Shown here: piece by piece, positions 37,062 through 48,811 of the stretch | Numbering within the stretch: the stretch's first letter is position 1 | Layout of the letters: each line of letters opens with the position of its first letter | Origin: Marivirga lumbricoides | GTDB taxonomy: Bacteria > Bacteroidota > Bacteroidia > Cytophagales > Cyclobacteriaceae | Assembly (NCBI RefSeq): GCF_014636295.1 | Contig: NZ_BMEC01000003.1 | Coordinates: forward strand, 186,001-250,000 | Direction: 5' to 3' | DNA length: 64,000 bases | Notes under the pieces: model-generated | Told to the model about the DNA's origin: nothing | What the model saw: the letters and a program-made list of their open reading frames with translations, nothing else | Database searches by the model: none | Program-made: the position numbers and the translations under genes

Positions 37062-37412
37062 ATGGCTATTAATAAATCAGATAGAAGAGCTAGAATAAAA
37101 AAGGGAATCCGTAGAAAAATATCAGGAACATCTGATATTCCAAGGTTAACTGTTTTTAAAAGCAATCGTGCGATATATGCTCAAATAGTGGATGATCTTA
37201 AAGGTCACACATTAGCTGCAACAAATTCCATGGAATTAGGAGCAAAGAGTAATGCAGATATAGAAACTGCTTCAAAAGTAGGTGAGACATTAGCTGCTAA
37301 AGCTAAAGAAGCCGGAATCAGTGCTATTGTTTTTGACAGAGGCGGTTATAGATTTCATGGTAAAGTAAAAGCATTGGCTGACGGTGCCCGTAAAGGTGGC
37401 TTAAAATTTTAA
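37062..37412 (+). CDS. rplR: 50S ribosomal protein L18
   Basis: Binds 5S rRNA and attaches it to the 50S central protuberance together with L5 (116 aa). A basic N-terminus ([16 protein letters not shown]), [17 protein letters not shown] and the terminal [20 protein letters not shown] are typical. It is four bases upstream of rpsE. Confidence 0.97.
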   Translation: MAINKSDRRARIKKGIRRKISGTSDIPRLTVFKSNRAIYAQIVDDLKGHTLAATNSMELGAKSNADIETASKVGETLAAKAKEAGISAIVFDRGGYRFHGKVKALADGARKGGLKF

Positions 37413-37416
37413 TTAT

Positions 37417-37935
37417 ATGTCTCAAAGTAACATAAGATCTGTAAAAGCAAGTGAAATCGACCTTAAAGAGAAGGTTGTTGCAATAAAGAGAGTAGCTAAA
37501 GTAGTTAAAGGTGGTAGAAGATTTAGTTTTTCAGCCATAGTTGTTGTAGGTGATGGAAATGGTGTAGTTGGCTATGGCTTAGGTAAAGCTAATGAAGTTA
37601 CTGATGCTATCACTAAAGGAATAGATGACGCAAAGAAAAACCTTGTTAAAGTTCCTATTTTGAAAGGTACAGTACCTCACGAATCATTAGGTAAATATAG
37701 CGGTGGTTTTGTACTTGTTAAGCCGGCTGCTCCTGGTACTGGTGTAATAGCTGGAGGTGCCATGCGTGCTGTTTTTGAAAGTGCAGGAGTTCATAACGTT
37801 CTTGCAAAATCAAAAGGATCATCTAACCCTCACAACGTGGTAAAAGCTACATTTGATGCTTTAACCAGAATGAGAGATCCTTTTACTGTTGCTAAAAACA
37901 GAGGTATTTCATTAGCTAATGTATTTAACGGATAA
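37417..37935 (+). CDS. rpsE: 30S ribosomal protein S5
   Basis: Contributes to decoding accuracy and the mRNA entry channel (172 aa). The double-stranded-RNA-binding-like N-terminal domain has [20 protein letters not shown] and [16 protein letters not shown]. The loop around residues 24-35, where spectinomycin-resistance changes arise, is wild type by appearance. [19 protein letters not shown] marks the C-terminal domain. Gaps to neighbours are four and five bases. Confidence 0.98.
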   Translation: MSQSNIRSVKASEIDLKEKVVAIKRVAKVVKGGRRFSFSAIVVVGDGNGVVGYGLGKANEVTDAITKGIDDAKKNLVKVPILKGTVPHESLGKYSGGFVLVKPAAPGTGVIAGGAMRAVFESAGVHNVLAKSKGSSNPHNVVKATFDALTRMRDPFTVAKNRGISLANVFNG

Positions 37936-37940
37936 GTAAG

Positions 37941-38123
37941 ATGGCAAAGAAAATAAAAGTAACTCAAATTAGAAGCGTCATCGGAAGACCTAACGATCAA
38001 AAACTGACAATTCAGGCTTTGGGTTTAGGAAGGATAAATAAGACGGTTGAGAAGACTGCTACACCTCAAGTTGAGGGTATGATTAGAAAAGTTAGTCACC
38101 TTGTTACTGTAACTGAAGGATAA
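37941..38123 (+). CDS. rpmD: 50S ribosomal protein L30
   Basis: Small bacterial-type L30 (60 aa) of the ferredoxin-like fold. [20 protein letters not shown] and [20 protein letters not shown] are typical. It is located between rpsE and rplO in the standard order, with one base before rplO. Confidence 0.95.
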   Translation: MAKKIKVTQIRSVIGRPNDQKLTIQALGLGRINKTVEKTATPQVEGMIRKVSHLVTVTEG

Positions 38124-38124
38124 G

Positions 38125-38571
38125 ATGAAATTACATACATTAAAACCTGCTGAAGGTTCAACAAAAACACGTAAGCGAATAGGTAGAGGTCAAGGCTCGG
38201 GAGCTGCTGGAACAGCAACCAGAGGTCACAAAGGTGCTAAATCCAGAAGTGGATATTCAAGTAAAGCCGGTTTCGAGGGTGGTCAAATGCCACTTCAAAG
38301 AAGGGTTCCTAAGTTTGGCTTCAGAAGTCCTAACAGAGTTGCTTATAAAGCTATTAATTTAAGTGATTTGCAATCACTTCATGAAAAGTTGAAAGTAGAT
38401 ACTATCGACACCGCTTTATTAAAAGAAAGTGGTTTAGCTGGTAAGAATGACTTAATTAAAATTTTAGGGAACGGTGAACTGAAAGCTAAATTAACTGTAA
38501 CAGTTAATGCATACTCTAAATCTGCTGTTGAAGCTATAGAGAAAGCTGGAGGAACTGCATCAACATTATAA
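38125..38571 (+). CDS. rplO: 50S ribosomal protein L15
   Basis: Late-assembly 50S protein (148 aa). The basic, Gly-rich N-terminal extension (RKRIGRGQGSGAAGTATRG, about 17-35) and GFEGGQMPLQRRVPKFGF thread into 23S rRNA. The C-terminal globular part ends with VEAIEKAGGTAS. It is separated from secY by one base. Confidence 0.97.
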   Translation: MKLHTLKPAEGSTKTRKRIGRGQGSGAAGTATRGHKGAKSRSGYSSKAGFEGGQMPLQRRVPKFGFRSPNRVAYKAINLSDLQSLHEKLKVDTIDTALLKESGLAGKNDLIKILGNGELKAKLTVTVNAYSKSAVEAIEKAGGTASTL

Positions 38572-38572
38572 T

Positions 38573-39892
38573 ATGAATCGTTTTTTTTCTACCATAAAGA
38601 ATATCTTTTCCATTGAGGAACTTAGAGATAGAATTCTGAACACTATTGGGTTCTTAATTATATTTCGTTTAGGTTCTTTTGTGGTACTTCCAGGTGTTGA
38701 TCCAACAAAATTGTCTGGTGATGCACAAGGTATATTTGGTTTACTAGATACAATACTAGGTGGAGCATTTTCTAATGCCTCCATTTTTGCGTTGGGTATT
38801 ATGCCTTATATTTCTGCTAGTATTGTTATTCAGCTGTTAACTGTAGCTGTGCCTTACTTTCAAAAACTACAGAAGGAAGGAGAATCTGGTAGAAAGAAGA
38901 TTACTCAAATAACAAGGGTATTAACTATTGCAATCACTTTTGTTCAAGGGTCTGGTTATGTGGCCGGAACAATTCCTGCAGAAGCTATTATGATGAGTCA
39001 GACATTTTTCACTATTACTTCGGTGATAGTTTTAACGTCTGGTACAGTTTTCTGCATGTGGTTGGGAGAGAAAATTACAGATAAGGGAATTGGAAATGGT
39101 ATTTCTATGTTGATTATGATAGGTATCATTTCAAGGTTTCCGGGATCAATCGTTGCTGAAGCTATTTCTTTAGGAATGAGTGGTTTGCTGTTTTTCATTC
39201 TTGAGATAGTTGCTTTATTCTTTGTAGTTATGATCACAGTAATGTTGGTTCAGGCTACAAGAAGAATTCCGGTACAGTATGCAAAGCAAGTAGTTGGGGG
39301 TAGAGTTTATGGAGGACAAAGACAGTATATCCCTTTAAAGGTAAATGCTTCTGGTGTTATGCCAATCATATTTGCTCAATCTTTAATGTTTTTACCAGCT
39401 TTATTAGCTAATGTGTGGGCTGATGAAAGTGATACGGCCTCTTATATAGGAACTGTATTTTCAGATTTTCAAAGTTGGCAGTACAATTTAACCTTTGCAT
39501 TACTGATTATCATATTTACATTTCTTTATACTGCAATCACTATTAATCCTAGTCAAATTGCAGATGATATGAAGAGAAATGGAGGATTTGTTCCGGGTAT
39601 TAAACCAGGAAAGCAAACCTCAGATTTTATAGATAATATATTAACAAAAATCACTTTACCTGGCTCAATATTCCTAGCATTAATTGCTGTATTGCCAGCT
39701 TTCGTAGCTATGGCAGGTGTAGGAGCTTCATTCTCCCAGTTTTTCGGTGGTACATCACTGATTATTATGGTAGGTGTTATTTTAGATACATTACAGCAAA
39801 TTGAAAGTTATCTTTTAATGCGCCATTATGAAGGTATGATGAAATCAGGTAAATTAAAAGGAAGGTCATCGCAAACCAGTGCGGTTGCTTAA
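38573..39892 (+). CDS. secY: Preprotein translocase subunit SecY
   Basis: Inner-membrane protein-conducting channel (439 aa) that partners SecE from 14454. Ten transmembrane helices can be traced. GMMPYISASIV-type sequence in TM2 appears as LGIMPYISASIVIQLLT, and the cytoplasmic loop for SecA/ribosome contact is near VGGRVYGGQRQYIPLKVNAS (about 240-260). In this cluster it is followed directly by infA; the adk and map genes often found here are absent. It starts one base after rplO. Confidence 0.97.
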   Translation: MNRFFSTIKNIFSIEELRDRILNTIGFLIIFRLGSFVVLPGVDPTKLSGDAQGIFGLLDTILGGAFSNASIFALGIMPYISASIVIQLLTVAVPYFQKLQKEGESGRKKITQITRVLTIAITFVQGSGYVAGTIPAEAIMMSQTFFTITSVIVLTSGTVFCMWLGEKITDKGIGNGISMLIMIGIISRFPGSIVAEAISLGMSGLLFFILEIVALFFVVMITVMLVQATRRIPVQYAKQVVGGRVYGGQRQYIPLKVNASGVMPIIFAQSLMFLPALLANVWADESDTASYIGTVFSDFQSWQYNLTFALLIIIFTFLYTAITINPSQIADDMKRNGGFVPGIKPGKQTSDFIDNILTKITLPGSIFLALIAVLPAFVAMAGVGASFSQFFGGTSLIIMVGVILDTLQQIESYLLMRHYEGMMKSGKLKGRSSQTSAVA

Positions 39893-39901
39893 ATCAAGAT
39901 T

Positions 39902-40120
39902 ATGGCAAAACAAAGTTCAATAGAGCAGGATGGTACGATAACGGAAGCCTTGTCGAATGCAATGTTTCGCGTTGAGTTAAGTAATGGTCATGAGGTGATA
40001 GCCCATATCTCAGGTAAAATGAGGATGAATTATATAAAAATTCTTCCGGGAGATAAAGTAAAATTAGAGATGTCCCCTTATGATCTAACAAAGGGAAGAA
40101 TCGTTTATAGGTATAAATAA
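39902..40120 (+). CDS. infA: Translation initiation factor IF-1
   Basis: OB-fold protein that occupies the 30S A site during initiation (72 aa). [40 protein letters not shown] and [16 protein letters not shown]-like C-terminus are standard. It lies nine bases after secY and eight before rpmJ, in the order secY-infA-rpmJ-rpsM. Confidence 0.97.
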   Translation: MAKQSSIEQDGTITEALSNAMFRVELSNGHEVIAHISGKMRMNYIKILPGDKVKLEMSPYDLTKGRIVYRYK

Positions 40121-40128
40121 AGCGAATT

Positions 40129-40245
40129 ATGAAAGTTAAAGCTTCAATCAAAAAGAGAAGTGTTGACTGTAAAGTGATCCGAAGAAATGGCAAACTTTAC
40201 GTGATCAACAAAAAGAATCCACGTTTCAAACAAAGACAAGGGTAA
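40129..40245 (+). CDS. rpmJ: 50S ribosomal protein L36, zinc-free form
   Basis: Small 50S protein of 38 aa, easily missed because of its size. The start [20 protein letters not shown] and the end NPRFKQRQG are diagnostic. In the zinc-ribbon form ligands are Cys11, Cys14, Cys27 and His32/33; here residue 11 is Ser, residue 14 remains Cys, and the later Cys and His are replaced, so zinc binding is lost. It lies eight bases after infA and two before rpsM. Confidence 0.95.
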   Translation: MKVKASIKKRSVDCKVIRRNGKLYVINKKNPRFKQRQG

Positions 40246-40247
40246 TT

Positions 40248-40625
40248 ATGGCAAGAGTTTCCGGTGTAGATATTCCTGATAACAAAAGAGGAGCAATATC
40301 ATTAACTTATATTTTTGGTATTGGAAGAAGTTCAGCTCAGAAGATTCTAGAGCAAGCTGGCATAGATGAGAATAAGAAAGTTGGCGAGTGGACTGAGGAC
40401 GAAGCCAATGCTGTTCGTAACATCATAAGTGAAAACTTTAAAACTGAAGGTGTTCTAAAATCTGAAGTACAAATGAGTATTAAAAGATTATTAGATATCG
40501 GTTGTTACAGAGGCTTACGTCATAGAAAAGGACTTCCGGTTAGAGGTCAGCGTACCAAGAATAATTCTCGTACCAGAAAAGGAAAGAGAAAAACAATTGC
40601 TAATAAAAAGAAAGCTACTAAGTAA
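40248..40625 (+). CDS. rpsM: 30S ribosomal protein S13
   Basis: 30S head protein that bridges to L5 and contacts P-site tRNA with its basic tail (125 aa). [20 protein letters not shown], the [13 protein letters not shown] helix-hairpin and [20 protein letters not shown] are diagnostic. It begins the alpha-operon part (rpsM-rpsK-rpsD-rpoA-rplQ); no new promoter is evident ahead of it. Confidence 0.98.
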   Translation: MARVSGVDIPDNKRGAISLTYIFGIGRSSAQKILEQAGIDENKKVGEWTEDEANAVRNIISENFKTEGVLKSEVQMSIKRLLDIGCYRGLRHRKGLPVRGQRTKNNSRTRKGKRKTIANKKKATK

Positions 40626-40635
40626 TTTATAGATC

Positions 40636-41028
40636 ATGGCTCAAAAGAGAAAAGATAAAGCTAAAAAGAGAGTAGTAAACGTTGAGGCTGTTGGTCAGGC
40701 GCACATTAAAGCTTCTTTCAACAATATCATTGTATCCTTAACTAATTCTACAGGACAAGTTGTTTCTTGGGCATCAGCAGGAAAGATGGGTTTTAAAGGC
40801 TCAAAGAAAAATACTCCTTATGCTGGTCAGGTTGCTGCACAAAATGCTGCACAAACTGCTTATGATTTAGGCTTAAGAAAGGTAGAAGTGTTTGTTAAAG
40901 GCCCTGGAGCTGGAAGAGATTCTGCAATCAGAACTATACAAAATACTGGTATTGAGGTAACAGTTATTAAGGATGTGACTCCGTTACCACATAATGGATG
41001 TCGTCCTCCTAAAAGACGAAGAGTTTAA
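40636..41028 (+). CDS. rpsK: 30S ribosomal protein S11
   Basis: Platform protein near the E site and the mRNA exit (130 aa). [20 protein letters not shown], the [19 protein letters not shown] block and the C-terminal [13 protein letters not shown] are standard. It follows rpsM by ten bases and precedes rpsD by 24. Confidence 0.98.
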   Translation: MAQKRKDKAKKRVVNVEAVGQAHIKASFNNIIVSLTNSTGQVVSWASAGKMGFKGSKKNTPYAGQVAAQNAAQTAYDLGLRKVEVFVKGPGAGRDSAIRTIQNTGIEVTVIKDVTPLPHNGCRPPKRRRV

Positions 41029-41052
41029 TACACAGTCAAAGATATTTAAGAA

Positions 41053-41658
41053 ATGGCAAGATATAAAGGTCCAAAATCCAAGATAGCTAGAAGGTTCAAT
41101 GAACCTATTTTTGGTGCAAGTAAGGCACTTACTAAAAAGGCTTATCCTCCTGGTCAGCATGGTCGTGGTAGAAGAAGAAAGCAATCAGAATATGCTGTTC
41201 AATTGATGGAAAAGCAAAAAGCGAAATACACTTATGGTGTATTAGAAAAGCAATTTGCTAATCTTTTTGATAAAGCTTCTCGTAAAACAGGTATTACAGG
41301 TGAGGTATTATTGCAACTCCTAGAATCTAGACTAGATAATGTAGTTTTTCGTTTAGGAATTGCTCCTACAAGAAGAGCAGCCAGACAATTTGTTTCTCAT
41401 AAGCACATTCTAGTGAATGGAGAAATTGTAAATGTTCCTTCTTATCAATTGCAGGAAGGTGATACAATTGGCGTGAGAGAAAAATCTAAATCTTTGGAAG
41501 CTATCACTAATAGTTTATCAACTAATTCTGTATCAAAATATCCTTGGTTGGAGTTTGATAAATCTTCTATGACTGGAAAATTGGTAAATGTACCACAGAG
41601 AGAAGATATTCCAGAAAATATTAATGAGCAGCTTATTGTCGAGTTGTACTCTAAGTAA
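41053..41658 (+). CDS. rpsD: 30S ribosomal protein S4, zinc-free form
   Basis: Primary 16S rRNA-binding protein that also acts in mRNA unwinding; in E. coli it represses the alpha operon (201 aa). The N-terminus [20 protein letters not shown] lacks the Cys cluster of the zinc form. The S4 RNA-binding domain has [20 protein letters not shown] and [20 protein letters not shown]. It is 24 bp after rpsK and 27 bp before rpoA. Confidence 0.98.
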   Translation: MARYKGPKSKIARRFNEPIFGASKALTKKAYPPGQHGRGRRRKQSEYAVQLMEKQKAKYTYGVLEKQFANLFDKASRKTGITGEVLLQLLESRLDNVVFRLGIAPTRRAARQFVSHKHILVNGEIVNVPSYQLQEGDTIGVREKSKSLEAITNSLSTNSVSKYPWLEFDKSSMTGKLVNVPQREDIPENINEQLIVELYSK

Positions 41659-41685
41659 TTAGTCAAAAATAGAAAATTTTATAAT

Positions 41686-42675
41686 ATGTCCATTTTAGCA
41701 TTCCAAATGCCTGAAAAGGTGGCAATGGAGAAAGCAGATGATTTTCACGGGCTTTTTACATTCAAACCATTAGAAAGAGGTTATGCAGTTACCGTAGGTA
41801 ATGCGCTAAGAAGAATCCTACTTTCTTCACTGGAGGGCTATGCAATAACAGGTATTAAAATACCTGGTGTGTTGCATGAGTTTTCTTCAATTGAAGGGGT
41901 TGTAGAAGATGTTTCTGAGATTATTCTTAACCTTAAAATGGTTCGTTTTAAGAAAATTTCGGATAGCGCTGATAATAAATTAACAATTTCATTAAAAAAT
42001 CAGACTGAGTTCAGAGCTGGTGATATAAACAAATTCACTTCAGCTTATGAAATACTTAATCCTGATTTATTGATTTGTCATATGGACGAGTCTGTAAACT
42101 TTGAGATTGAATTAACAATTGAAAAGGGCAGAGGCTATTTATCTTCTGAGGATAATAAAAATGGAGAGCAATCTGTTGGTTATATCGCTATAGATTCCAT
42201 ATTTACTCCTATTAAGAATGTAAAATACAGCGTAGAAAACACACGTGTTGAGCAGAAAACGGATTATGAGCAATTGATATTGGATATTGAAACAGATGGA
42301 AGTATCCATCCTGAAGTGGCATTAAAAGGTGCTGCAAATATTCTTATCAAACACTTTATGTTGTTCTCTGACCAGAATATGGTATTAGATGCAGGTGGTT
42401 CTGATGAGCCTGAGGCTGTAGATGAAGAGATGCTTCACATGCGTAAGCTGTTAAAAACTGCTTTAAATGATTTGGATCTTTCAGTAAGAGCTTATAATTG
42501 TTTGAAAGCAGCAGATGTAAAAACTTTAGGTGATTTGGCTGGTCTTGAAATTTCAGATATGATGAAATTTCGAAATTTCGGAAAGAAATCGCTTGCTGAA
42601 CTAGAGCAATTAGTTGCAGACAAGGGGCTTACTTTTGGAATGGATCTTTCCAAATACAAACTTGATGAAGAATAA
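41686..42675 (+). CDS. rpoA: DNA-directed RNA polymerase subunit alpha
   Basis: Assembly platform of RNA polymerase and contact point for regulators (329 aa). The N-terminal domain holds [20 protein letters not shown] and [16 protein letters not shown], the dimer and beta-binding regions. The C-terminal domain (about 255-320) has the helix-hairpin-helix sequence [20 protein letters not shown] and [16 protein letters not shown] for UP-element DNA. A flexible linker near 235-250 is acidic. It is followed by rplQ after five bases. Confidence 0.98.
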   Translation: MSILAFQMPEKVAMEKADDFHGLFTFKPLERGYAVTVGNALRRILLSSLEGYAITGIKIPGVLHEFSSIEGVVEDVSEIILNLKMVRFKKISDSADNKLTISLKNQTEFRAGDINKFTSAYEILNPDLLICHMDESVNFEIELTIEKGRGYLSSEDNKNGEQSVGYIAIDSIFTPIKNVKYSVENTRVEQKTDYEQLILDIETDGSIHPEVALKGAANILIKHFMLFSDQNMVLDAGGSDEPEAVDEEMLHMRKLLKTALNDLDLSVRAYNCLKAADVKTLGDLAGLEISDMMKFRNFGKKSLAELEQLVADKGLTFGMDLSKYKLDEE

Positions 42676-42680
42676 GGATA

Positions 42681-43298
42681 ATGAGACACGGTAAGAAATT
42701 TAATCATTTAAGCAGAACTGCTCCACATCGTAAGGCGATGTTAGCTAATATGGCTTCTTCTTTGATTTTATCTAAGAGGATAACAACTACAGTTGCAAAA
42801 GCAAAAGCATTACGTCAGTATGTTGAGCCTTTGTTAACTAAATCAAAAGAGGATACCACTCACAATAGAAGAATTGTATTTTCTTATTTAAAAAATAAGG
42901 AGTCAATTAAAGAATTGTTTGATGAGATAGGAGCAAAGATTGCTTCAAGACCTGGTGGTTATACCAGAATTATTAAATTAGGCTCTCGTTTAGGTGATGA
43001 TGCTGAAATGGCGTTGATCGAATTAGTAGATTACAACGAAAATCTATTAGGAGAGAAGTCTGATAAGAAGAAAACTTCAACTAGAAGAAGCAGAAGAGGT
43101 GGTGGATCTAAGGCTGCTGCATCTAATGATTCCGCTACTGAAGCTAAAGCTGAAGAGACTAAAGAGCCAAAGACTAAGAAAGCAGCTTCTAAAGAAGCCA
43201 AGGCTGATGATTCTGAAGCTAAATCAGAAGAGCCAAAAGCAAAAAAATCAGAAGATAAAAAATCTGACGATTCAGAAGATAAGAAAGAGGATGCATAA
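42681..43298 (+). CDS. rplQ: 50S ribosomal protein L17 with long charged tail
   Basis: 50S protein near the tunnel exit (205 aa). Residues 1-120 are a normal L17: [40 protein letters not shown] and [20 protein letters not shown]. From about residue 130 to the end it carries a low-complexity Lys/Glu/Ser/Ala tail of about 75 residues that the E. coli protein lacks. Such tails are known on L17 in Bacteroidota, but their role is not clear to me. It is the last gene of the cluster; a strong terminator follows at 43328. Confidence 0.96.
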   Translation: MRHGKKFNHLSRTAPHRKAMLANMASSLILSKRITTTVAKAKALRQYVEPLLTKSKEDTTHNRRIVFSYLKNKESIKELFDEIGAKIASRPGGYTRIIKLGSRLGDDAEMALIELVDYNENLLGEKSDKKKTSTRRSRRGGGSKAAASNDSATEAKAEETKEPKTKKAASKEAKADDSEAKSEEPKAKKSEDKKSDDSEDKKEDA

Positions 43299-43327
43299 AT
43301 ATATTCTTCAAGATTAGTTAAAAAATT

Positions 43328-43361
43328 AAAAGGGATTGGATTTTATTCAATCCCTTTTTTT
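43328..43361 (+). terminator. Terminator of the ribosomal super-cluster
   Basis: AAAAGGGATTG (43328-43338) pairs with CAATCCCTTTT (43348-43358) across a 9-nt loop, with the T-run reaching 43361. Confidence 0.9.
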
Positions 43362-43443
43362 ATTTTTGCTCTCTCAAGACTATTTAAACAATCAAAGCCC
43401 ATCCCATAACGAATGTTATTTATTACTATCAAAAATTATAGCA

Positions 43444-45820
<2,377 letters not shown>

Positions 45821-45843
45821 TTTTTTTTACAATAAGATTTCTT

Positions 45844-45878
45844 AAAAGTCATTAACCTAATGGTTAATGACTTTTTTT
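45844..45878 (+). terminator. Terminator after eno
   Basis: AAAAGTCATTAACC (45844-45857), loop TAAT, GGTTAATGACTTTT (45862-45875), then T to 45878: a perfect 14-bp stem with T-run. Confidence 0.93.
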
Positions 45879-45894
45879 GATTATATAAACTTTA

Positions 45895-45929
45895 TTTGTT
45901 TTATCATTCAGTCAGATTTATTAATTTAG
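45895..45929 (+). promoter_or_regulatory. Weak promoter candidate for the DivIC-like gene
   Basis: TTTG at 45895-45898 and TAATTTAG at 45922-45929 (one mismatch to TAnnTTTG) with a 23-bp spacer, which is at the long end. Confidence 0.35.
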
Positions 45930-45941
45930 GACAGTAAGGAT

Positions 45942-46235
45942 ATGGACAGAATTCCTAAAATATTTAAAAACTTCTATTTCGTAACAGGGTTTATTTTCCT
46001 GGTGTGGATGCTTTTTTTAGATAACAATGATTTGATATCCCAATTGCGTTTATCATCTAAATACAATGACTTGCTGGAAGAGAAAGAATACTACCAGGAG
46101 AAAATTAAGGAGGTAGAGTTGGATAGAGAAGGTTTAATGAGTGATGAAGAACTTCTTGAGAAGTTTGCCCGAGAGAGGTATTTGATGAAGCAGGCAGAGG
46201 AAGATTTATTTGTTATAGTTAAGAAAGAAAAATAG
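45942..46235 (+). CDS. Septum formation initiator, DivIC/FtsB family
   Basis: Small bitopic membrane protein (97 aa) of the divisome complex that in other bacteria joins FtsL and FtsQ. A short cytoplasmic N-terminus is followed by one transmembrane helix (about 11-27, FYFVTGFIFLVWMLFLD), then a coiled coil (about 38-62, LSSKYNDLLEEKEYYQEKIK) and the conserved tail with EELLEKFARERYLMKQAEED. Its place beside eno mirrors the eno-ftsB neighbourhood of many bacteria. It is 14 bp upstream of a small barrel protein gene. Confidence 0.85.
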   Translation: MDRIPKIFKNFYFVTGFIFLVWMLFLDNNDLISQLRLSSKYNDLLEEKEYYQEKIKEVELDREGLMSDEELLEKFARERYLMKQAEEDLFVIVKKEK

Positions 46236-46249
46236 AACTCTTTAATCTT

Positions 46250-46798
46250 ATGAAAAAGTATATTTTATCTCTTCTCTTAGTTTCATTTATCTGTTCCCAG
46301 TCTTTCGCCCAAAAATATGTTGATGAAGAAAGTACTTTTCTGGAAAGGCTTTATTTAGGAGGTAATTTCGGTTTACAGATAGGGACTAATGTTACTCAAA
46401 TTGAGGTTTCCCCAGCAGTTGGGTATATGGTCAATAACAAATTCTCTGCTGGAGTAGGAGTGATATACCAATATTTCAAAGCGAATGTGCAAGGCCCCTC
46501 TCAGGTTTACGAAATCAGTACCAATATTTATGGAGGGAAGCTATTTGGCAGATATAATATTACTGATTTTCTATTTGCTTATACTGAATTTGAAAATATA
46601 AACCTTGACGTAGCTAATTTTAGCACTCAGGAAGTAGCAAGAGAATGGGTACCTGGGATGTTTGTAGGAGCAGGTTATTTTCAGCCGATAGGAAGAAGAG
46701 CGGGTGTTAATTTGATGCTTTTGTACAACCTGCTATATGATCCCCTCAAATCTCCCTATAATAATGCTTTTGTATTAAGGCTTGGCTTTAGTCTTTAA
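46250..46798 (+). CDS. Small outer-membrane beta-barrel protein
   Basis: Exported protein of 182 aa with a signal peptide (MKKYILSLLLVSFICSQSFA, cut after about residue 20). The mature part is made of alternating strands such as LYLGGNFGLQIGTNVTQIEV and VGYMVNNKFSAGVGVIYQYF, and ends in a strand with terminal Phe-Ser-Leu, as in eight-strand OmpW/OmpX-like barrels. Function is unknown. It follows the DivIC-like gene by 14 bp and may share its transcript. Its 3' end overlaps that of the convergent oxidoreductase gene by 11 bp. Confidence 0.7.
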   Translation: MKKYILSLLLVSFICSQSFAQKYVDEESTFLERLYLGGNFGLQIGTNVTQIEVSPAVGYMVNNKFSAGVGVIYQYFKANVQGPSQVYEISTNIYGGKLFGRYNITDFLFAYTEFENINLDVANFSTQEVAREWVPGMFVGAGYFQPIGRRAGVNLMLLYNLLYDPLKSPYNNAFVLRLGFSL

Positions 46799-47879
46799 AA
46801 TAACTTTTAAAATCCAATTTAAATTGATCACCAATTTTTATTAGGTCCTCAATAACAGGATTTAATAAAGGAATACCATTTTTTAAGCGTTCATTTGAAA
46901 TTTCTCTTTCAGGATCGCCAGGAATAAGCACTCTATCATTTTCTTCAGTCACAGAAGATTTTCTAAATGTTTCAATCCAGTTGTCCATATGCTTCTTGAA
47001 ATCATTGGCAGGCCTGAAAGCATCAATACGCATGGCTCCGAAGAAGTGACCCAGTCCATCTCCTACAGGATCTTCTCTTAAAGGTAAAAAACTAACAAAT
47101 GGAGGAGCCCATGGGCCGTAATTAGCGCCTGATAGTACTGCTGAAAATATGTCTACTATTGATCCAAGTATATAGCCTTTGTGACTTGCATGTTCTCTAT
47201 CTCCCCCTAATGGCAACATACTTCCACCTGATTTGAGTGCATCCACATCTGTTGTGGGTTTACCATTTGAATCCTGTACCCAGCCAAGAGGTGCTTTCTC
47301 ATTTTTTCTTTTTAAAACTTCCAACTTTCCATTGGCAGCTGTAGTGGTAGCAAAATCTGCCACAAAAGGTGGTTGTTTATCTGCAGGAATAGCAATAGAG
47401 ATAGGGTTAGTACCTAATAATCTCTCAGTTGAGAATGTGGGAGAAACTAATGGGCTGGCATTTGTCATAGACCAGCCTATCATGTCATTTTCAAGAGCCA
47501 TCATGCTATGATAGCCTGCAATTCCGTAATGGTTAGAGTTTTTAACGGAAACCCATCCTGTTCCTGCAATTTTAGCCTTTTCTATTGCTATCCGCATAGC
47601 AAACGGGGCCACTACAAGTCCAAGGCCTTTGTCACCATCAATAACAGCGGTACTTGGCGTTTCATGAACAATTTTAATTTCCGGCTTGGCATTTATTCTA
47701 TCTTGCTCCCATAGCCGAATGTAGCCGCTCAAACGTGCTACTCCATGTGAGTCTACTCCTCTTAAATCTGCACTTAATAATACTTCAGCAGCTTCATGAG
47801 CTTCCTTTGCCGGACAGCCCATTCTCAGGAAAACCTCTTCAGCAAATAATTTAAGTGAGTTGTAACTAATGTTTTTCAT
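46788..47879 (-). CDS. Ldh family (malate/L-lactate/ureidoglycolate type) oxidoreductase
   Basis: NAD(P)-dependent 2-hydroxyacid dehydrogenase of the MDH2/LDH2 family (363 aa), unrelated to classical Rossmann malate dehydrogenases. DLRGVDSHGVARLSGYI (about 39-55) contains the catalytic His. VSVKNSNHYGIAGYHS (about 115-130) is the dinucleotide-binding region, and LLGTNPISIAIPA follows. Substrate (malate, lactate, ureidoglycolate or sulfolactate) cannot be fixed from sequence. Its ATG overlaps the stop of the Ppx gene by one base, which points to co-transcription. Confidence 0.85.
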   Translation of the reverse strand: MKNISYNSLKLFAEEVFLRMGCPAKEAHEAAEVLLSADLRGVDSHGVARLSGYIRLWEQDRINAKPEIKIVHETPSTAVIDGDKGLGLVVAPFAMRIAIEKAKIAGTGWVSVKNSNHYGIAGYHSMMALENDMIGWSMTNASPLVSPTFSTERLLGTNPISIAIPADKQPPFVADFATTTAANGKLEVLKRKNEKAPLGWVQDSNGKPTTDVDALKSGGSMLPLGGDREHASHKGYILGSIVDIFSAVLSGANYGPWAPPFVSFLPLREDPVGDGLGHFFGAMRIDAFRPANDFKKHMDNWIETFRKSSVTEENDRVLIPGDPEREISNERLKNGIPLLNPVIEDLIKIGDQFKLDFKSYFKD

Positions 47880-48811
47880 TATACTATAATTTCTTCTTGT
47901 ACTATAGCTTCAAGAATCCCCTCCTTTAAAGCATACGTTGATACCTGGATGGCGTTAAAATCATTGTTTCTGAGTATGAATTGAATTAAGCATATGGCAA
48001 CTACTATCATATCCACACGCATTTCAATCATCCCGGGAATAGCTAAGCGCTCAGCTCTTTCTTTATGTATTATTTCATCAAAAAGTAATTGAAAGTCATC
48101 CAAGCTTAAGGTAAAGGCTACATCGTCCGGTTTGTTTTCTGTTTTTTTAGCATAAGCCATATCCACTAAAGTATCAAAAGTGCCTGAGGAACCTATTAGC
48201 GAATGAGGTTGCCATTCCTCTAATTGGGCTGTCAGTGGACTTAATTCTTTTTCTAAATATTGATAAAGATTTTCAATGTCCTCTTTCGAAATTGGATCAT
48301 GTTTGTGAAACTTGTCTAATAGGCGTTGTGCTCCAATTTCGAAGCTTTCCAACCAGAATATTTCCTTTTCATTGCATAGGATAAACTCTACACTTCCACC
48401 TCCAATATCCATTACTAATGTAGGTTTGGAGCCTATTTTTATAGCTTTTTTAACGCCTTTTTGGATAAATTGAGCTTCTTCAATTCCAGAAATAATTTTT
48501 ACTTTTATTCCGCAAACCTGATCTATTTTACGGATGATGTCTTTACCGTTACTGGCATTTCGCATAGCGCTGGTAGCACTTGCAAATATTCTGTCTACTT
48601 TTTCCGAGTCAATTTTATTCTTAAAATGACTTAATGTTTGTAATGCCCGTTCTTGTGCAGCATCCGTAATTTTGCCCACACTTATCCCTCCTTCACCGAG
48701 CTTAACTGCTATTTTCTCCTTATGAATAATTTCCCTCTCTGCTCCCGATACATCTACTATTAATAAATGGAAGGTGTTTGTTCCAATATCTATAACTGCT
48801 ACTTTATCCAT
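47879..48811 (-). CDS. Ppx/GppA family phosphatase
   Basis: Exopolyphosphatase or pppGpp phosphatase of the actin-like ASKHA fold (310 aa). MDKVAVIDIGTNTFHLLIVD is phosphate motif 1 and VMDIGGGSVEFIL the second; the catalytic Glu region IISGIEEAQF is present. The frame extends to a TTG at 48841, but the ATG at 48809-48811 gives the conserved N-terminus and is chosen. The family includes Ppx1-like enzymes of Bacteroidota with only the first two domains, which matches this length. It precedes and overlaps the Ldh-type gene. Confidence 0.88.
   Translation of the reverse strand: MDKVAVIDIGTNTFHLLIVDVSGAEREIIHKEKIAVKLGEGGISVGKITDAAQERALQTLSHFKNKIDSEKVDRIFASATSAMRNASNGKDIIRKIDQVCGIKVKIISGIEEAQFIQKGVKKAIKIGSKPTLVMDIGGGSVEFILCNEKEIFWLESFEIGAQRLLDKFHKHDPISKEDIENLYQYLEKELSPLTAQLEEWQPHSLIGSSGTFDTLVDMAYAKKTENKPDDVAFTLSLDDFQLLFDEIIHKERAERLAIPGMIEMRVDMIVVAICLIQFILRNNDFNAIQVSTYALKEGILEAIVQEEIIV

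Noticed and set aside
43099-43317. 72-aa ORF in the second frame of rplQ
   Set aside because: It arises from the repetitive codons of the Lys/Glu/Ala tail and has only low-complexity Leu/Lys sequence.
43336-43443. Upstream extension of carA to an ATG at 43336
   Set aside because: The 36 extra codons run through the terminator stem of rplQ and do not resemble CarA; the conserved N-terminus starts at 43444.
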